Shown: piece after piece, positions 31,201 to 40,895 of the stretch | How the letters are laid out: every line of letters begins with the position of its first letter | Position numbering within the stretch: the first letter of the stretch is position 1 | Assembly: GCA_001598975.1 (NCBI GenBank) | Contig: BBXU01001575.1 | Location: forward strand, 1 to 45,682 | Direction: 5' to 3' | DNA length: 45,682 nt | Source: Parachlorella kessleri | Lineage: Eukaryota; Chlorophyta; Trebouxiophyceae; Chlorellales; Chlorellaceae | Notes under the pieces: generated by a model | Told to the model about the DNA's origin: nothing | Database searches by the model: none | The model's input: only the letters and a program-made list of their open reading frames with translations | Made by a program: the position numbers and the translations under genes

Positions 31201-34200
31201 TTGTTTTGATATAATCTGCTTACATCGGTGGCGATGCAGGCGGCCCCAGACATCAGGCTACCCTGCAGAAGTGGCCGCGGAGCCTTCATCAGCAGCATTT
31301 GGCCGCCGTGCCGAGAGCGATACCCTGGAGTACAGCCGGCCGGCATTCACCCCGCCTGCAGCCTTTGATACGCCGATCCCTGGCCGGCCGCCGGGTATGG
31401 GCTATGCTGCAGCACCACCAGGAGCCTTTGTGCCTGCGGCTGGTGCGGCAGTAGGTGCAGCAGCAGGCTACGCAGCAGTCTCAAATGGAGGCGCAGCAGG
31501 CTACTCGGCAGCGCCCACTCCTGTGCCGCCCAGCAGGCGACCCTCGTCGCCCTCAGGTGACCTTGTCAGCTGGGTGCCCTATATGTTGGCTTGCAAAGAG
31601 AGACGTAGCCCCATGGCCACTGCCTCATTGTGGCCCAATTTCTCAGGCCTTTGGCTAGGAGCAGTATCCACCTCTAAGGAAATTATGGACTTGAGCCTAG
31701 CATGGCTGCTGCCCTGCCCCTATTTGAAAACTCCCACCCAGCATTTTGTGCTGCAGAGGTACCGGCCTTTGGTGGGGACGAGGCTGCCTTCCGTGAGCAG
31801 TGGATGCACGCCATGTTTGGCATCAACTCCGGCCGCATGGAGGTGGTGGTAGACAGCATGAAGGCGCTCTGTGGGGACATCATGGCCGCGGCAATGGCAG
31901 GTAAGCGAGGGAAGGGGTCGTATGGCGGAGGGTCAGGCCTGGTGATGGCGCTGTGAGTGCGGTCCGGGTGGTGCAATGGAGTTACATGGACCATGTTGAT
32001 ATGGGGGTTTATAGAGTTGCTGGGGTGCCGACATAATGGCACTGCCGTCGCGATTGACGCCGCAGCCTTGTCTGGCAACCGTGGTGGCGATTGCTTGATG
32101 ATGGACTTATGGTTGCTGTGTTTGGAGTTGTAAGCGGCTTAGCAGCTGTCAGGCGCATATTTCAACCATACTGGCTCATCTTAGGACTGTCAGTTGACAT
32201 TGGCGCTGTCCAAGCAAGCATAACGTTTGACCGAGAGTGGTCACGCTCTGTGCAGATGGTCCCGCTGTGGCCGCTATGCGTGCCATCATGGCTACCAGCG
32301 CCAATGAACTGTTCAGCACGGTCAACCGCCTTATGCCGAAGCTACTCGACGCGGCAGAGGCTGAAGCGTTGCTTCAAGGTGCGGTGCATGTAGCTGGGTT
32401 AACTCATCAATGGTGTCATCCGTGTTGCAAGGGGAGGTACTTACAACTGATATTGGTAGTGCTTACTAAAGTGCTTCAACTTAGTGCCTATTAAGTGCAT
32501 TCTGCTTCAAGCATATTGATGTTGCAATGAGAATCACTACTCGTGCAGTCGACGCCGCTTCCTTAAACGGTTCGAGTGACACCTTGACACGCCCCCCTTG
32601 CAAAGCATGGTCCACAAGTCACATGGCTCACTTCTCCTGTCCCTCCTGTCTGCAGGCAAGCAGCCCTCCTCCCGCGGCTGCAAGTATGCGCTGAACGTGC
32701 TGCTGCAGGGCATCGCGGTTCCCGAGGTGTCCATGGCGCTGCCGCAGGTAGGTTGTGTTGCCGCTTGAGTATTGTGAGGGACACCCTCACACTTGGTTAA
32801 GGTCGTGGATTGCGGACAGCACTGGTGCAGCTTTTAACAGGGGTTAAGCCTTTGGTGGTGTGGCGCCTGTATTAAGCAGCATCAGCTGGAGAATGGGGCA
32901 TTATTTGACACTTGCAGCCTATCAAGGGTCCTTGCAGCCTGACGGATGGCATCCTCCGCTGCTGCAGGCCACGCTGCGCGACACCATCAGCCTCCTGCTG
33001 CTGCTCCTGCTGGATGAGCGGGGGCTGATAAACTATGAGGAGGGGTCGACGCTGATGAAGGCCATCAATGTGCTCATGCTCAAGGTAAGTCGGGAGCATA
33101 CCTTCCGCAACTAAATACAGGACAGGGCTGGTGCTTGCTTGACCTGGCTCCGTCCCTGGGTGCCACGAGGGGCTTCCAGCGCTACCTACGCCCGGCAGCT
33201 CGTGTGCAACGCTTGTGCTTCTGCAATGTACTCGGCAACTCCAATCCACCTTCTCCTCTTGTAAGGCCACCAGCTTCTGCCAGGCTGCCTGCTCCTCGTT
33301 CCTTTGAGCTTGCAGCTGTAGATGAAGCACCTAGGTGCACTATGCTCATTCTTCAATTCCCTTCCTGCAGATGCTGGAGGCCACCAACAGGACCTACACC
33401 TTCTCCGCACTGCTGCAGCTGCTGCGTGAGCCGCCGCCCGAGGTCAAGCCGGTGCAGGTGCACACCGTGGCAGGACCTGCGTCCGTCTTGAGCTTCTTTT
33501 GCTTCTCTCCATTGCAGCTTGGTGTCTTGGGCACGCACTTCTGGCTGCAAACAGAGACGTGTATTTAACTGCGAGCCGGCCCTGTATCGCGCTGGCTCCT
33601 TTTCCTCGATCATGGGTATATTATGTCAAGCTAGGTGAATGGCCCTCTTTGGCTCGTATGGTAATTGTGAGGGTTGCAAATGAGAAAGTATCCCACTCCT
33701 TGCTGTGCACCTGCAGCTGCCCAAGTTCTATGACCTGGTGGTGAAGTGCCTCATCAAGCTGACTAAGTCGCTGCAAACCAGCATGGAGGTATGCCGCAGC
33801 AGGGCGTTTTCTGCTACTGCATATGCTACTTATCTGCCCTGACCTCCTGCTGTCATGTTCTCTCCCTTGCGCTGTCACCTTTGCAGGCTTGCTGTTGGCC
33901 TGGTTTGCCTGCCCAACGAGAGGGTGCTGCTCTTTGCTGCAGGGTGTGGAGCTGCGCGAGCTGCTGTTCTCCATCCACGACTTCTTCATGTCCTTGGGGG
34001 TGGACGAGATCCGCAAGCGCTCCTCCTCCGATGACAAGCCCCTGCGCATGGTCAAGACCATCCTGCACGAGCTCTGCAAGATGAAGGTAGGTTTTGAGTC
34101 AGTATGGTCAGGTCACTCTTGTGGATGTCAGGTGCTACATTTTGAAGGTACATATATCAGACACGCCCTGTGCATGGTTCAAGGTGAGGTGGCTTGAGTA

Positions 34201-36588
34201 GGCGGGTGCATCAAGGGGGCTGGAACTTTGTCACGGGGCCCACTGCCACATATTTGACTGGTTTGTACGTTTGACTTAACTGGTGCATCTTGGAGGTGTT
34301 GATGAATTTCCAGGGGCGTGTCGTGTGTCGCTAAGATGGTGCAGACCGCCCCTCCCCAAATCTGACTGTGGCTCTGTGCAATGCTAACTCGCTGTGCAGG
34401 GCTACGACATCTACGAGTTTGCGGAGCGCATCCCTGGTCGTAATGCTGAGCCGCAGCCCATCATCTTCGCCTACATCTCGCTCAACTTGCAGACACTGGT
34501 GCAGTCAGGTGGGGGGTGGTTGTGGCGCTGACAGCACGTATGGCGACTCAATAATGGGTCCCTGAGCCAGTATGCAGCCAAGCTTGCTAGTCAACATGCC
34601 CAGCAAGGTTGCTAAGCAGGCCTATCTGGTCTGTAGGCTTTACATCAGAGGCATCCCCAGTGTGGTGCAGGGCTTATCAAGGCGCCGGAATCCAACGGCG
34701 GTGTGCATCCCAGCGCCTCTTCTGGCAGCCTGGGGGGCCGAGAAGGCAGCGAGGAGAATGGCGCTGACGCGCAGCAGGGCCAGGCGGGGCGGGGACTGCA
34801 GCAGATGTCGGAGGCAGAGAAGGCGGTGAGTGTGGGGTCAGAGGCCCCTGCATACTGATAGTAGCTTCCCCGACCACCCACGACCAAGCTGGTGATATGT
34901 GATACGCTAGTCTGGCGGGTCTGAGGCACTCTGTTCTACCAGTTGGTGGTGTGTGCACCCTCTTCACATGGATGGAGCAGGTTTTGGATGGATGGCAGGA
35001 GACAGGAGCTTAAGCAGTGCAGATGTCCATAGTGTGCTATCGGTCGGTCCGCAGGAGGTGAAGGGCCGCCTGAAGGACATCATGGGCCGGCTGATGCACC
35101 CCGACCAGACCTGGGCGGCAATGGAGGAGCTCTACTTCCTGCGCAGGTGAGGTCGGCATATAGTTGTTGTTGCTATGAATTAGGGCAGGCTTAGGGGCAC
35201 TCTCGCCAGCACTGCCTCTGGGGAAGAGCAAAATGGCAAAAGCCGCAGTTCTGTGAACAAGTCTAGCGCGCTATGAGTGTTGTTGGGTGTAGCCACATTG
35301 TGCCTGGCCCCCCTAGCTTCGAGAAGCTCCCCTAGCTTTGTGTGACTGTAAATCAAGGCCCTGTTGCCACCACAGATGATTGGAGCACCCTGCCAATCTA
35401 CAATATACCAGTCCACAGGCAAGGTGGCATCTGCAACTTGCTACCTGCTCCCCCTCTGTCACCACCTCCTCCTCTAATTTTCTCGCATCACATGCCCGCC
35501 TGCTACTGTTGCAGAGAGTACTCTGCCTATGTGGAGAAGTACCTCTCCACAGCCAAGGTGTCTGAGAGCTTCCAGCGGTACATCAACGAGGGGCTGCAGG
35601 AGGTGGAGCAGCGCATGCTGGAGGAGGAGGAGAATGGGGAGAACGGCCATGGGTTGCACCCCGAGGAGAATGGTGATGGGGCGGAGGAGATGGAGGTGGA
35701 GCAACCTGGCTACTATGCTGGTGAGGTGATTTTTGGTTGGCCGTAAAATCCTTCTTACTTGCTGTCACTGCATGGATCAGGTGCGTTGCTGTTCCCAGTC
35801 CCAGTGCAGACTCCTGTAGACTGAGATTAATGTACTTTGAGATGGTGAGCTCATACCCAGCTAATGATATGCTTGGTGAGAGCCTTCTGGGGTGGACATG
35901 AAGTGTGATGTCACCCTGCACTGCCGTGCAGAGGAAGCGCCAGCCGTGCCGCAGCAGCAGCGCTTCTCCCGGCTCCCAAGCGTTAATGGAGGCTCAAATG
36001 GCAGCCTGTCTCGGCTTGTGCCGCCAGCACCATCACAGCGGCCATCTGCACTTATGCTGCCCAGCCCGAGCGGCAGCGCCCATTCGGGAGGGGCGCTGTC
36101 ATCCCGTTCAGATGGACCCCAGTCATCAAGGTTGTCTGGCGTGAGGTGGGTGGCCATTGCAGGTGGCTGCTTCCGCTTTTCACATGTACCTTAAATTGAA
36201 CCATTTTCCACCCTACATGTAAAGGGTGGCAGGTTAGGTCGGGGAAAAATGGTTGTGCGCTTTTGCCTGGGTTTGTAGCCTGGCAGGAAGAGATGCGCGT
36301 GTTACGTGTTGCAGGCCTGATCTTAGCGGTTTTCAACATCGCTGGCAGCTTCCAGCATGGTAGCAATCAGCGGCAACAGCAAGCATCCATGGCACCACTG
36401 AATCATGCTGATTGTCTACATACTTGACCTGCTGTCACGTGTGCAGGGAGCGGCTGAGCCAGCTGCGGATGAGCGGCGACGGTGCCCTGGTGTCCCCCCA
36501 GGCTCAGAGGGTGGATGTGACCAGCATGCGCAGCAGCATAGAGGAGCTGCAGGCCCGCATGCAGAGCCTGCGCCGCTCACAGGGCTAA
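19219..36588 (+). CDS. MOR1: MOR1/XMAP215-family microtubule polymerase (TOG-domain protein)
   Basis: Forty-seven exons join in phase to 2161 residues: 19219-19378, 19489-19597, 19756-19959, 20171-20276, 20488-20599, 20773-20900, 21435-21607, 21951-22098, 22356-22512, 22771-22838, 23037-23165, 23404-23485, 23720-23968, 24164-24250, 24525-24679, 24961-25082, 25283-25385, 25594-25714, 25916-26052, 26214-26304, 26498-26700, 27179-27328, 27489-27622, 27857-27992, 28200-28365, 28535-28743, 28944-29038, 29215-29365, 29673-29801, 30043-30129, 30293-30418, 30628-30728, 30937-31080, 31240-31556, 31757-31900, 32256-32378, 32656-32747, 32968-33084, 33371-33457, 33717-33788, 33943-34086, 34400-34508, 34671-34825, 35055-35146, 35515-35720, 35932-36145, 36447-36588. 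The family binds tubulin through TOG domains and speeds plus-end growth. TOG1 to TOG5 lie at about 1-230, 275-525, 610-850, 885-1125 and 1215-1490, with tubulin-face tryptophans in HKNWKVR, SKKWAVRKK, SAKWQDRL and SSNWKER. Linkers are Ala/Gly/Pro/Lys-rich. The C-terminal region has DDKPLRMVKTILHELCKMK and IIFAYISLNLQTL, as in plant MOR1. Introns 5 and 25 have GC donors. Confidence 0.95.
21079..21118. repeat. Perfect inverted repeat (19-bp arms, 2-base loop) in MOR1 intron 6
   Basis: GACAGTACACTTGACTGGG is followed after TG by its exact reverse complement CCCAGTCAAGTGTACTGTC. The RNA would form a tight hairpin. It sits inside the 534-base intron between exons 6 and 7, far from both splice sites. 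Confidence 0.95.
22111..22169 (+). repeat. G-rich tract in MOR1 intron 8
   Basis: Repeated GGGT units (at least four GGG runs with one-base loops) are followed by long G runs broken by one A. This fits the G-quadruplex pattern on the coding strand, starting shortly after the exon 8 donor. Confidence 0.9.
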
Positions 36589-37102
36589 GGTTGCGTGCCC
36601 GCAGCCTGGGACGCGGACGTTTGTGCTGTACCAGGCATGTGTTTTTGCATCTGATCACCGTGGGCTCCTGTTGCGCCTCTCGTCGTTTTGATAGCAGGTC
36701 TGATGTTAGGTCATTAGATTACACCATTTCATATCCCTTGGTTTGATTTGCATGCATGATGTCCTCCCTGGTGCTTGTTCTTTCACATGCATAGGTGCGT
36801 CCAATCTGCTGCCACAGGGCAGCAAGGTCAGGCAAGGGTGTTACAGGGTTATCGATGCATTGCTGAAAGCAGACTTCACTCTTAGGCAGCAGGGCAGTAC
36901 AGTAGACAAACATAAACTACACTTGAGGACGCTTTGAAAATTTGTGCGATCTCTGCACACCACAAAATTGCAAGTATAGTACAGGTGCACAGCTTGAAGT
37001 AGTGTCAGAATTGATAAAGACATGGTAGGGAAGTGATATCAGCCCATTCACTGCATGAACCCTCTCACACATTGCAATGCCTGCTCGTGTTGGCTAGCCC
37101 AT
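36589..37102. other. Convergent spacer between MOR1 and the Cys-rich protein gene
   Basis: These 514 bases hold the 3' ends of two facing genes. Minus-strand TGTAA signals lie at 36845-36841 and near 36722-36718, and the first would give the minus-strand gene a 3' untranslated region of about 260 bases. No plus-strand TGTAA is seen for MOR1. No further gene is apparent. Confidence 0.5.
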
Positions 37103-37957
37103 TCACTCCTTTGGCTTGGTGGGCTTGTGCGGGAAGCACAGCTTGCAGCGCCACACCTGCAACAACGATACAGGATACCCAAAAAGGGTGCGGCTTTTGC
37201 ATGTGGAAAATTCATCAGCCACCAGGCTTGTAGACAAGTAGTAGCACAGTCAGCAGCGCGGCATGCTGCAGGCCTCACGGCACCAGCCCGCAGTATTGCT
37301 TGGGCAGACCTTGTGTTTGAGACCTGGCACACACTCACCCCATGCTCGCACATCTGCCCTGTCTCCTTGTACTCCTCCTTCTTAGCAGCCTGCACCCCGC
37401 ACGAGGTATTGGTCAGCTCATCTGTGCTGTACACTTCTCGACTCTCGGCAACCTTCACAAATAGAGGAACACAAGAAGCTCCACTGCCCGCCACCCTGAT
37501 GTGTGAGGCACCCGTCCTCACCTCCCGCCGGTCCTTGGCCGCCCGCTTGCTGTCATGGGTCAGGCGCTCCTCCCTCAGCAGGGCAGCCTCTTTCAGCCGC
37601 TCCTGCAGACAGTCTTGACAGAAGTTTGCCACTGAAATATGGTGGTCGAACGCCTGCACACCAGGGGATCAAACACTTGACAAAGGCTAGACACAATGTC
37701 ACCAACCTGCTCCTTCTTCTCCTTGGCCGCTTGCTGCTCTGCTTTGTGCGCCTCCTTAAGTTCCCTCTCTCTGAGCTTGGTCTGCTCCAGCTTGTCTGCA
37801 TGTCACCATCAGTCTCTTCAAGATCAGGGCCGCGTACCTCGGGTAATCCCGACAGGAACACGCTGCAAACGTTGTTCAACATACCCTTGTGCACTTGGCA
37901 GTCGGCTTTGCTCTGCTTAGAGTCGACCAGTGCACGGAAAGCAGAAGCCGCAGCCAT
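37103..37957 (-). CDS. Small Cys-rich, charged coiled-coil protein, putative zinc binder; function unknown
   Basis: Five exons (37957-37885, 37795-37707, 37653-37522, 37452-37339, 37156-37103) join in phase to 153 residues. I do not recognise the family. Residues 25-54 are a highly charged helix rich in Lys, Glu and Gln that suggests a coiled coil. A CxxC follows in NFCQDCLQERL (C66, C69), then another charged helix. The C-terminal part has C116, then C133-E-H135 and C140-x2-C143-x2-H146 in MCEHGVWRCKLCFPHK. The spacing of Cys and His pairs fits one or two zinc sites; this is inference. It ends KPTKPKE. No signal peptide or membrane segment is visible. It is head to head with the IQ-motif gene, 182 bases apart. 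The model is well supported because all four junctions keep phase with GT-AG sites. Confidence 0.8.
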
Positions 37958-38139
37958 TTAGTTGGTTGTACTGAGATGGTAAGGGTTTTACGGCTATTTA
38001 AACTTGCCACACTGTTCAACTTGTGATCAAGCAGGTCGCAGCCCCAATAGGGTGGAATTCCGACACAGGCACCAACAGGCACCCGCCTCCAACGGGGCAG
38101 AGCTCTGCAGAGCAGGGCGCACGATTGACCCACAGAGAA
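37958..38139. promoter_or_regulatory. Shared divergent promoter region of Cys-rich protein and IQ-motif protein
   Basis: The start codons are only 182 bases apart, or 65 if the upstream in-frame ATG at 38023 is used. The plus-strand gene could therefore have a very short promoter. No TATA box is evident. Confidence 0.45.
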
Positions 38140-39657
38140 ATGATAGGGACAGACCAGGGAACATCTTTACGTCCAGAGATGTTGCACAGCGGTAGCCGTG
38201 GGGTGGCCGGGCGTCTACTGAACGATGAAGAGTTTCGGTCCAAGGCTAGAGCTGCCTTGGAGCAGGCTAGCGATAGCAAGATGGACGCCCTACGACGGGT
38301 CAAACTGCTGAACGAATGTTTCGAGCAGGCAAGCGTACACACTAGACGATACAAGTGTGACTAGGGGACTTCATACCAAGCTCCTGGAACAAAGAGACTA
38401 CTAAAAGTGTGTATGCAGGGCACTGCCAGTATGAGCGAGCTCGGTGGCCCAGCCCCCCAGTTGGAAGCCAGCAGAACAGACAGTGACCTTTCTGAAAGCA
38501 GCAGCGCAGATAGTGACATTAGTGATGGGGAAGGAGCTGACTGCATAGCCGCCCTGCAGTCCGCACTACAACAGCGGGCACAAGAGGAAGCTCGGGCTAA
38601 GGCAGCATTGGTTTTACAGGCATACTGGAGGGGCTTCCTTGCACGGAGGGAGGCAGAGGTGCAGCGACAAATCTTGCAGCTAGCGAGGGCAAACAAGCAG
38701 CGGCGCATTGTGGCAGCTGCATTCACACTGTATCACAGGCAGCACCTACCAGGACTAGCATGGCTGCGACAGCTATTGCGGAAAGGCGTGCAGGAGCAGT
38801 TGAAGCATAGAGCTAGGAAGAGGCTCAGACCACCACATGTAGAAAGGCCAGCTGGTCCGCCAGCTGGCCAAATATTACAGCAAGCAAACCCTGCAGCCCA
38901 GCTAGCAGCTACAGAATGCCAGACTGGTACATTGGACTTGCTGCCTCAGGCTGCCACACTGGAGCCACAGTGCCAGGGCTGCCCAGCTCCAGCAGACCGT
39001 CCAGCAGCTACTAGCTCAGCCTGCCAGACAGTGTGTGAGGCAGGGTGTCAGACGGAGGCAGAGCAGCCACAGTCGCAGGGCGCTGAGCATGAAGCAGTTT
39101 GGGGTGGGGCAATTCCAGTCGGTGGATTCAGCCGCCGCAGCAGCCTTGGGGCACTGGCCAGACCACCCTCAGCAGTGGCAGTGGGGGAGCCTCAAGCACT
39201 CATAGGTCGGGGTGTGCCTGAATTGGCTTCCAACAAACGCAGCAGTGAACTACTGGCTGCACAGCCATCTCTATTCATCGCAGGACATGCGCCCAGCAAC
39301 AGCAGACGGCCGTCAACAAGCCTGCTTCAACAAAGCCTGGAGGGGTACCAGGCCAACAGCAGCCCAACCCCGCCTGGTACACAGAGTAGCATTCGGTCGA
39401 AAGTGTCCGCCTCCTCCTCCCCAGCAGTAGTCCCATCAAAGTCCAGGGACCGCTCTTCCAGCATTCAGAAAAGTATTGAGACTGTACAAGTGGCCTTGGA
39501 GAGCACCGGCAGCGTTGCGTCACTGGCAGCTCTCCAAGTATGCGAGAAAGTGAAGGAAAGCGCTGCCCATGCAGCGCCTGTGCAGCCGCCTCTAACAGCC
39601 CGGCTTGCAAAGAGGCGCTCCGTACTTGCCAGGCCAGATGTTGTAGTGGGTGGTTGA
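38140..39657 (+). CDS. IQ-motif (calmodulin-binding) protein of unknown function
   Basis: Two exons (38140-38328 and 38419-39657) give 475 residues. The donor is probably a GC site (GAGCAG followed by GCAAGC); phase is kept. The N-terminal part is a helix containing LLNDEEFRSKARAALEQ. It is followed by a Ser/Asp-rich acidic stretch (SDLSESSSADSDISDGEGAD) and one IQ motif at about 125-143, LVLQAYWRGFLARR, which fits IQxxxRGxxxR. After that comes a basic helical region, then a long low-complexity Ser/Ala/Pro/Gln-rich tail with three CQT tripeptides (ECQTGT, ACQTVC, GCQTEAE). IQ motifs bind calmodulin or related light chains, so Ca2+-linked or cytoskeletal roles are possible but not shown. The start is uncertain: in-frame ATGs also lie at 38023 and 38179. 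Length of the tail in one exon contrasts with neighbouring intron-dense genes. Confidence 0.75.
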
Positions 39658-39763
39658 TACCATCCACTGGCACGCTCACGGTTGGGATCATGGGTAACTA
39701 TTATGCAAAGCCGGGTCAATCACACAACAGGGCAAACCGTATGCACAGCACAAAAATCAGCAA

Positions 39764-39768
39764 TTACA
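39764..39768 (-). terminator. Putative TGTAA poly(A) signal of FIS1
   Basis: This minus-strand TGTAA lies about 125 bases after the FIS1 stop. It falls inside the probable 3' untranslated region of the facing IQ-motif gene. Confidence 0.5.
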
Positions 39769-39863
39769 ATGGGCATGCTTGTAGACACAACTCACCACCT
39801 TCATTCAATATGTCCATTCATGTTGCACTGAGCAACACTGGCTTCATCAGACAGCAAGACACG

Positions 39864-39868
39864 TGTAA
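39864..39868 (+). terminator. Putative TGTAA poly(A) signal of IQ-motif gene
   Basis: It lies 207 bases after the stop codon, in GTGTAATGC, and is the first plus-strand TGTAA after the stop. It places the 3' end very close to the FIS1 stop codon on the other strand. Confidence 0.5.
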
Positions 39869-39891
39869 TGCAAATACACAACCACCCCGAG

Positions 39892-40507
39892 CTACCGCCT
39901 GGACAATGCAGCAGCTGCCACAGCAGCCACAATCCCTATGACAGCTGCGCCAGCCCCCACCCCGATGAGCCCATCCGTCACGATCTCTTTCTCACAAGCC
40001 TCTAGCAGCGCCTCTGCTTGCCGGAACTCGGGGTAGACCTGCAGTCAGGGGAGCAGGGCAGCATACACATCTCACACCATGTTACCTGTTGGTAGTTGCC
40101 AGAGCATTGGCCCCAGCTCAAACAGAGGACAGACCATATTGCTGGCTGTGCTAAATGCGACTTCCTTGGCAGGACGGGGTCTTCTGCTCACCAGGACATC
40201 CACAACTAAGTCTCACCTCCATAAGGCTCTTCAAGCTCCGACGGCACTCGATAAACCGCTTCTGCCGATACTTGCTCACTGCCACCAGGTAGAGCAGCTC
40301 GCGCTGGTCGCTGCTGCCCCCACTCAACATCGCCTCACAGAGCTCTAGCCCCCGCTGTATATCCCTCTTCTCGCTGCTGTGAACCAGAGCCCAGGAGAGG
40401 CGGTAGCAGGCGTCAAGGGCCTCCTGTCCGCCGTGCTGGGCTGCCTCCTCGTAATCTCGCTGGCACTGCCGCACCAGCTGGGAATCTGTTACTGGCAGGA
40501 CTGACAT
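39892..40507 (-). CDS. FIS1: Mitochondrial fission 1 protein
   Basis: Two exons (40507-40217 and 40038-39892) give 145 residues, normal for FIS1. FIS1 is a tail-anchored protein of the outer mitochondrial and peroxisomal membranes that recruits the dynamin-related fission machinery. The cytosolic part is a two-TPR-like helical bundle; diagnostic segments are CYRLSWALVHSSEKRDIQRG, LELCEAML, RELLYLVAVSKYRQKRF and, across the junction, SLKSLMEVYPEFRQAEALLE. The C-terminal anchor (about 119-142) reads TDGLIGVGAGAAVIGIVAAV and is followed by a short polar end, SRR, as expected for tail anchoring. The intron is phase 0. The gene is head to head with the biotin ligase gene and converges with the IQ-motif gene. 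Identification is firm. Confidence 0.95.
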
Positions 40508-40895
40508 GTTGTTGCAGCTACCTGGGTGACTAACTTCCTGCTGTTCCTGTTCTCCTTGAGCAAAGGGGTAGTGGCTAATGAGATGTGTTCTGCACGGCCT
40601 ACAAACTGCTCCTCCCTCAAGAACAAGGGCAGCGTCGTGTCTTGCTCTTGACTACAATGACACGTCTGAGGGTTTTAAAGCGTGCGAAGGTAACCCTCAA
40701 GATTCAAGTATGACAAAGGCAACCTAGGCCAGCTTGGGGAAGCGTTCGAGCAGTCCAGCAGCAGTCCAGCGAGGCCCATGCTGAGGGAGTGCTCTTGGCG
40801 CAGCAGGGCGCAAACCCCTTGTGGGGCCTGTTACCTGCCAGTCACTGTCTTTAATCTTGCAAGACAACGTGAATGGTGTGCCCGCTGGAAAGGCC
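40508..40895. promoter_or_regulatory. Shared divergent promoter region of FIS1 and biotin ligase
   Basis: The start codons are 388 bases apart and point outward. A stretch open in the biotin ligase frame runs back to about 40821, but it starts without ATG. I see no defined element beyond an AT-rich patch near 40672-40680. Confidence 0.45.

Noticed and set aside
38023..38139. Longer N-terminus for the IQ-motif protein from ATG 38023
   Set aside because: It would leave only 65 bases to the divergent start of the neighbouring gene, and the added sequence has no protein-like pattern. It cannot be excluded without transcript data.
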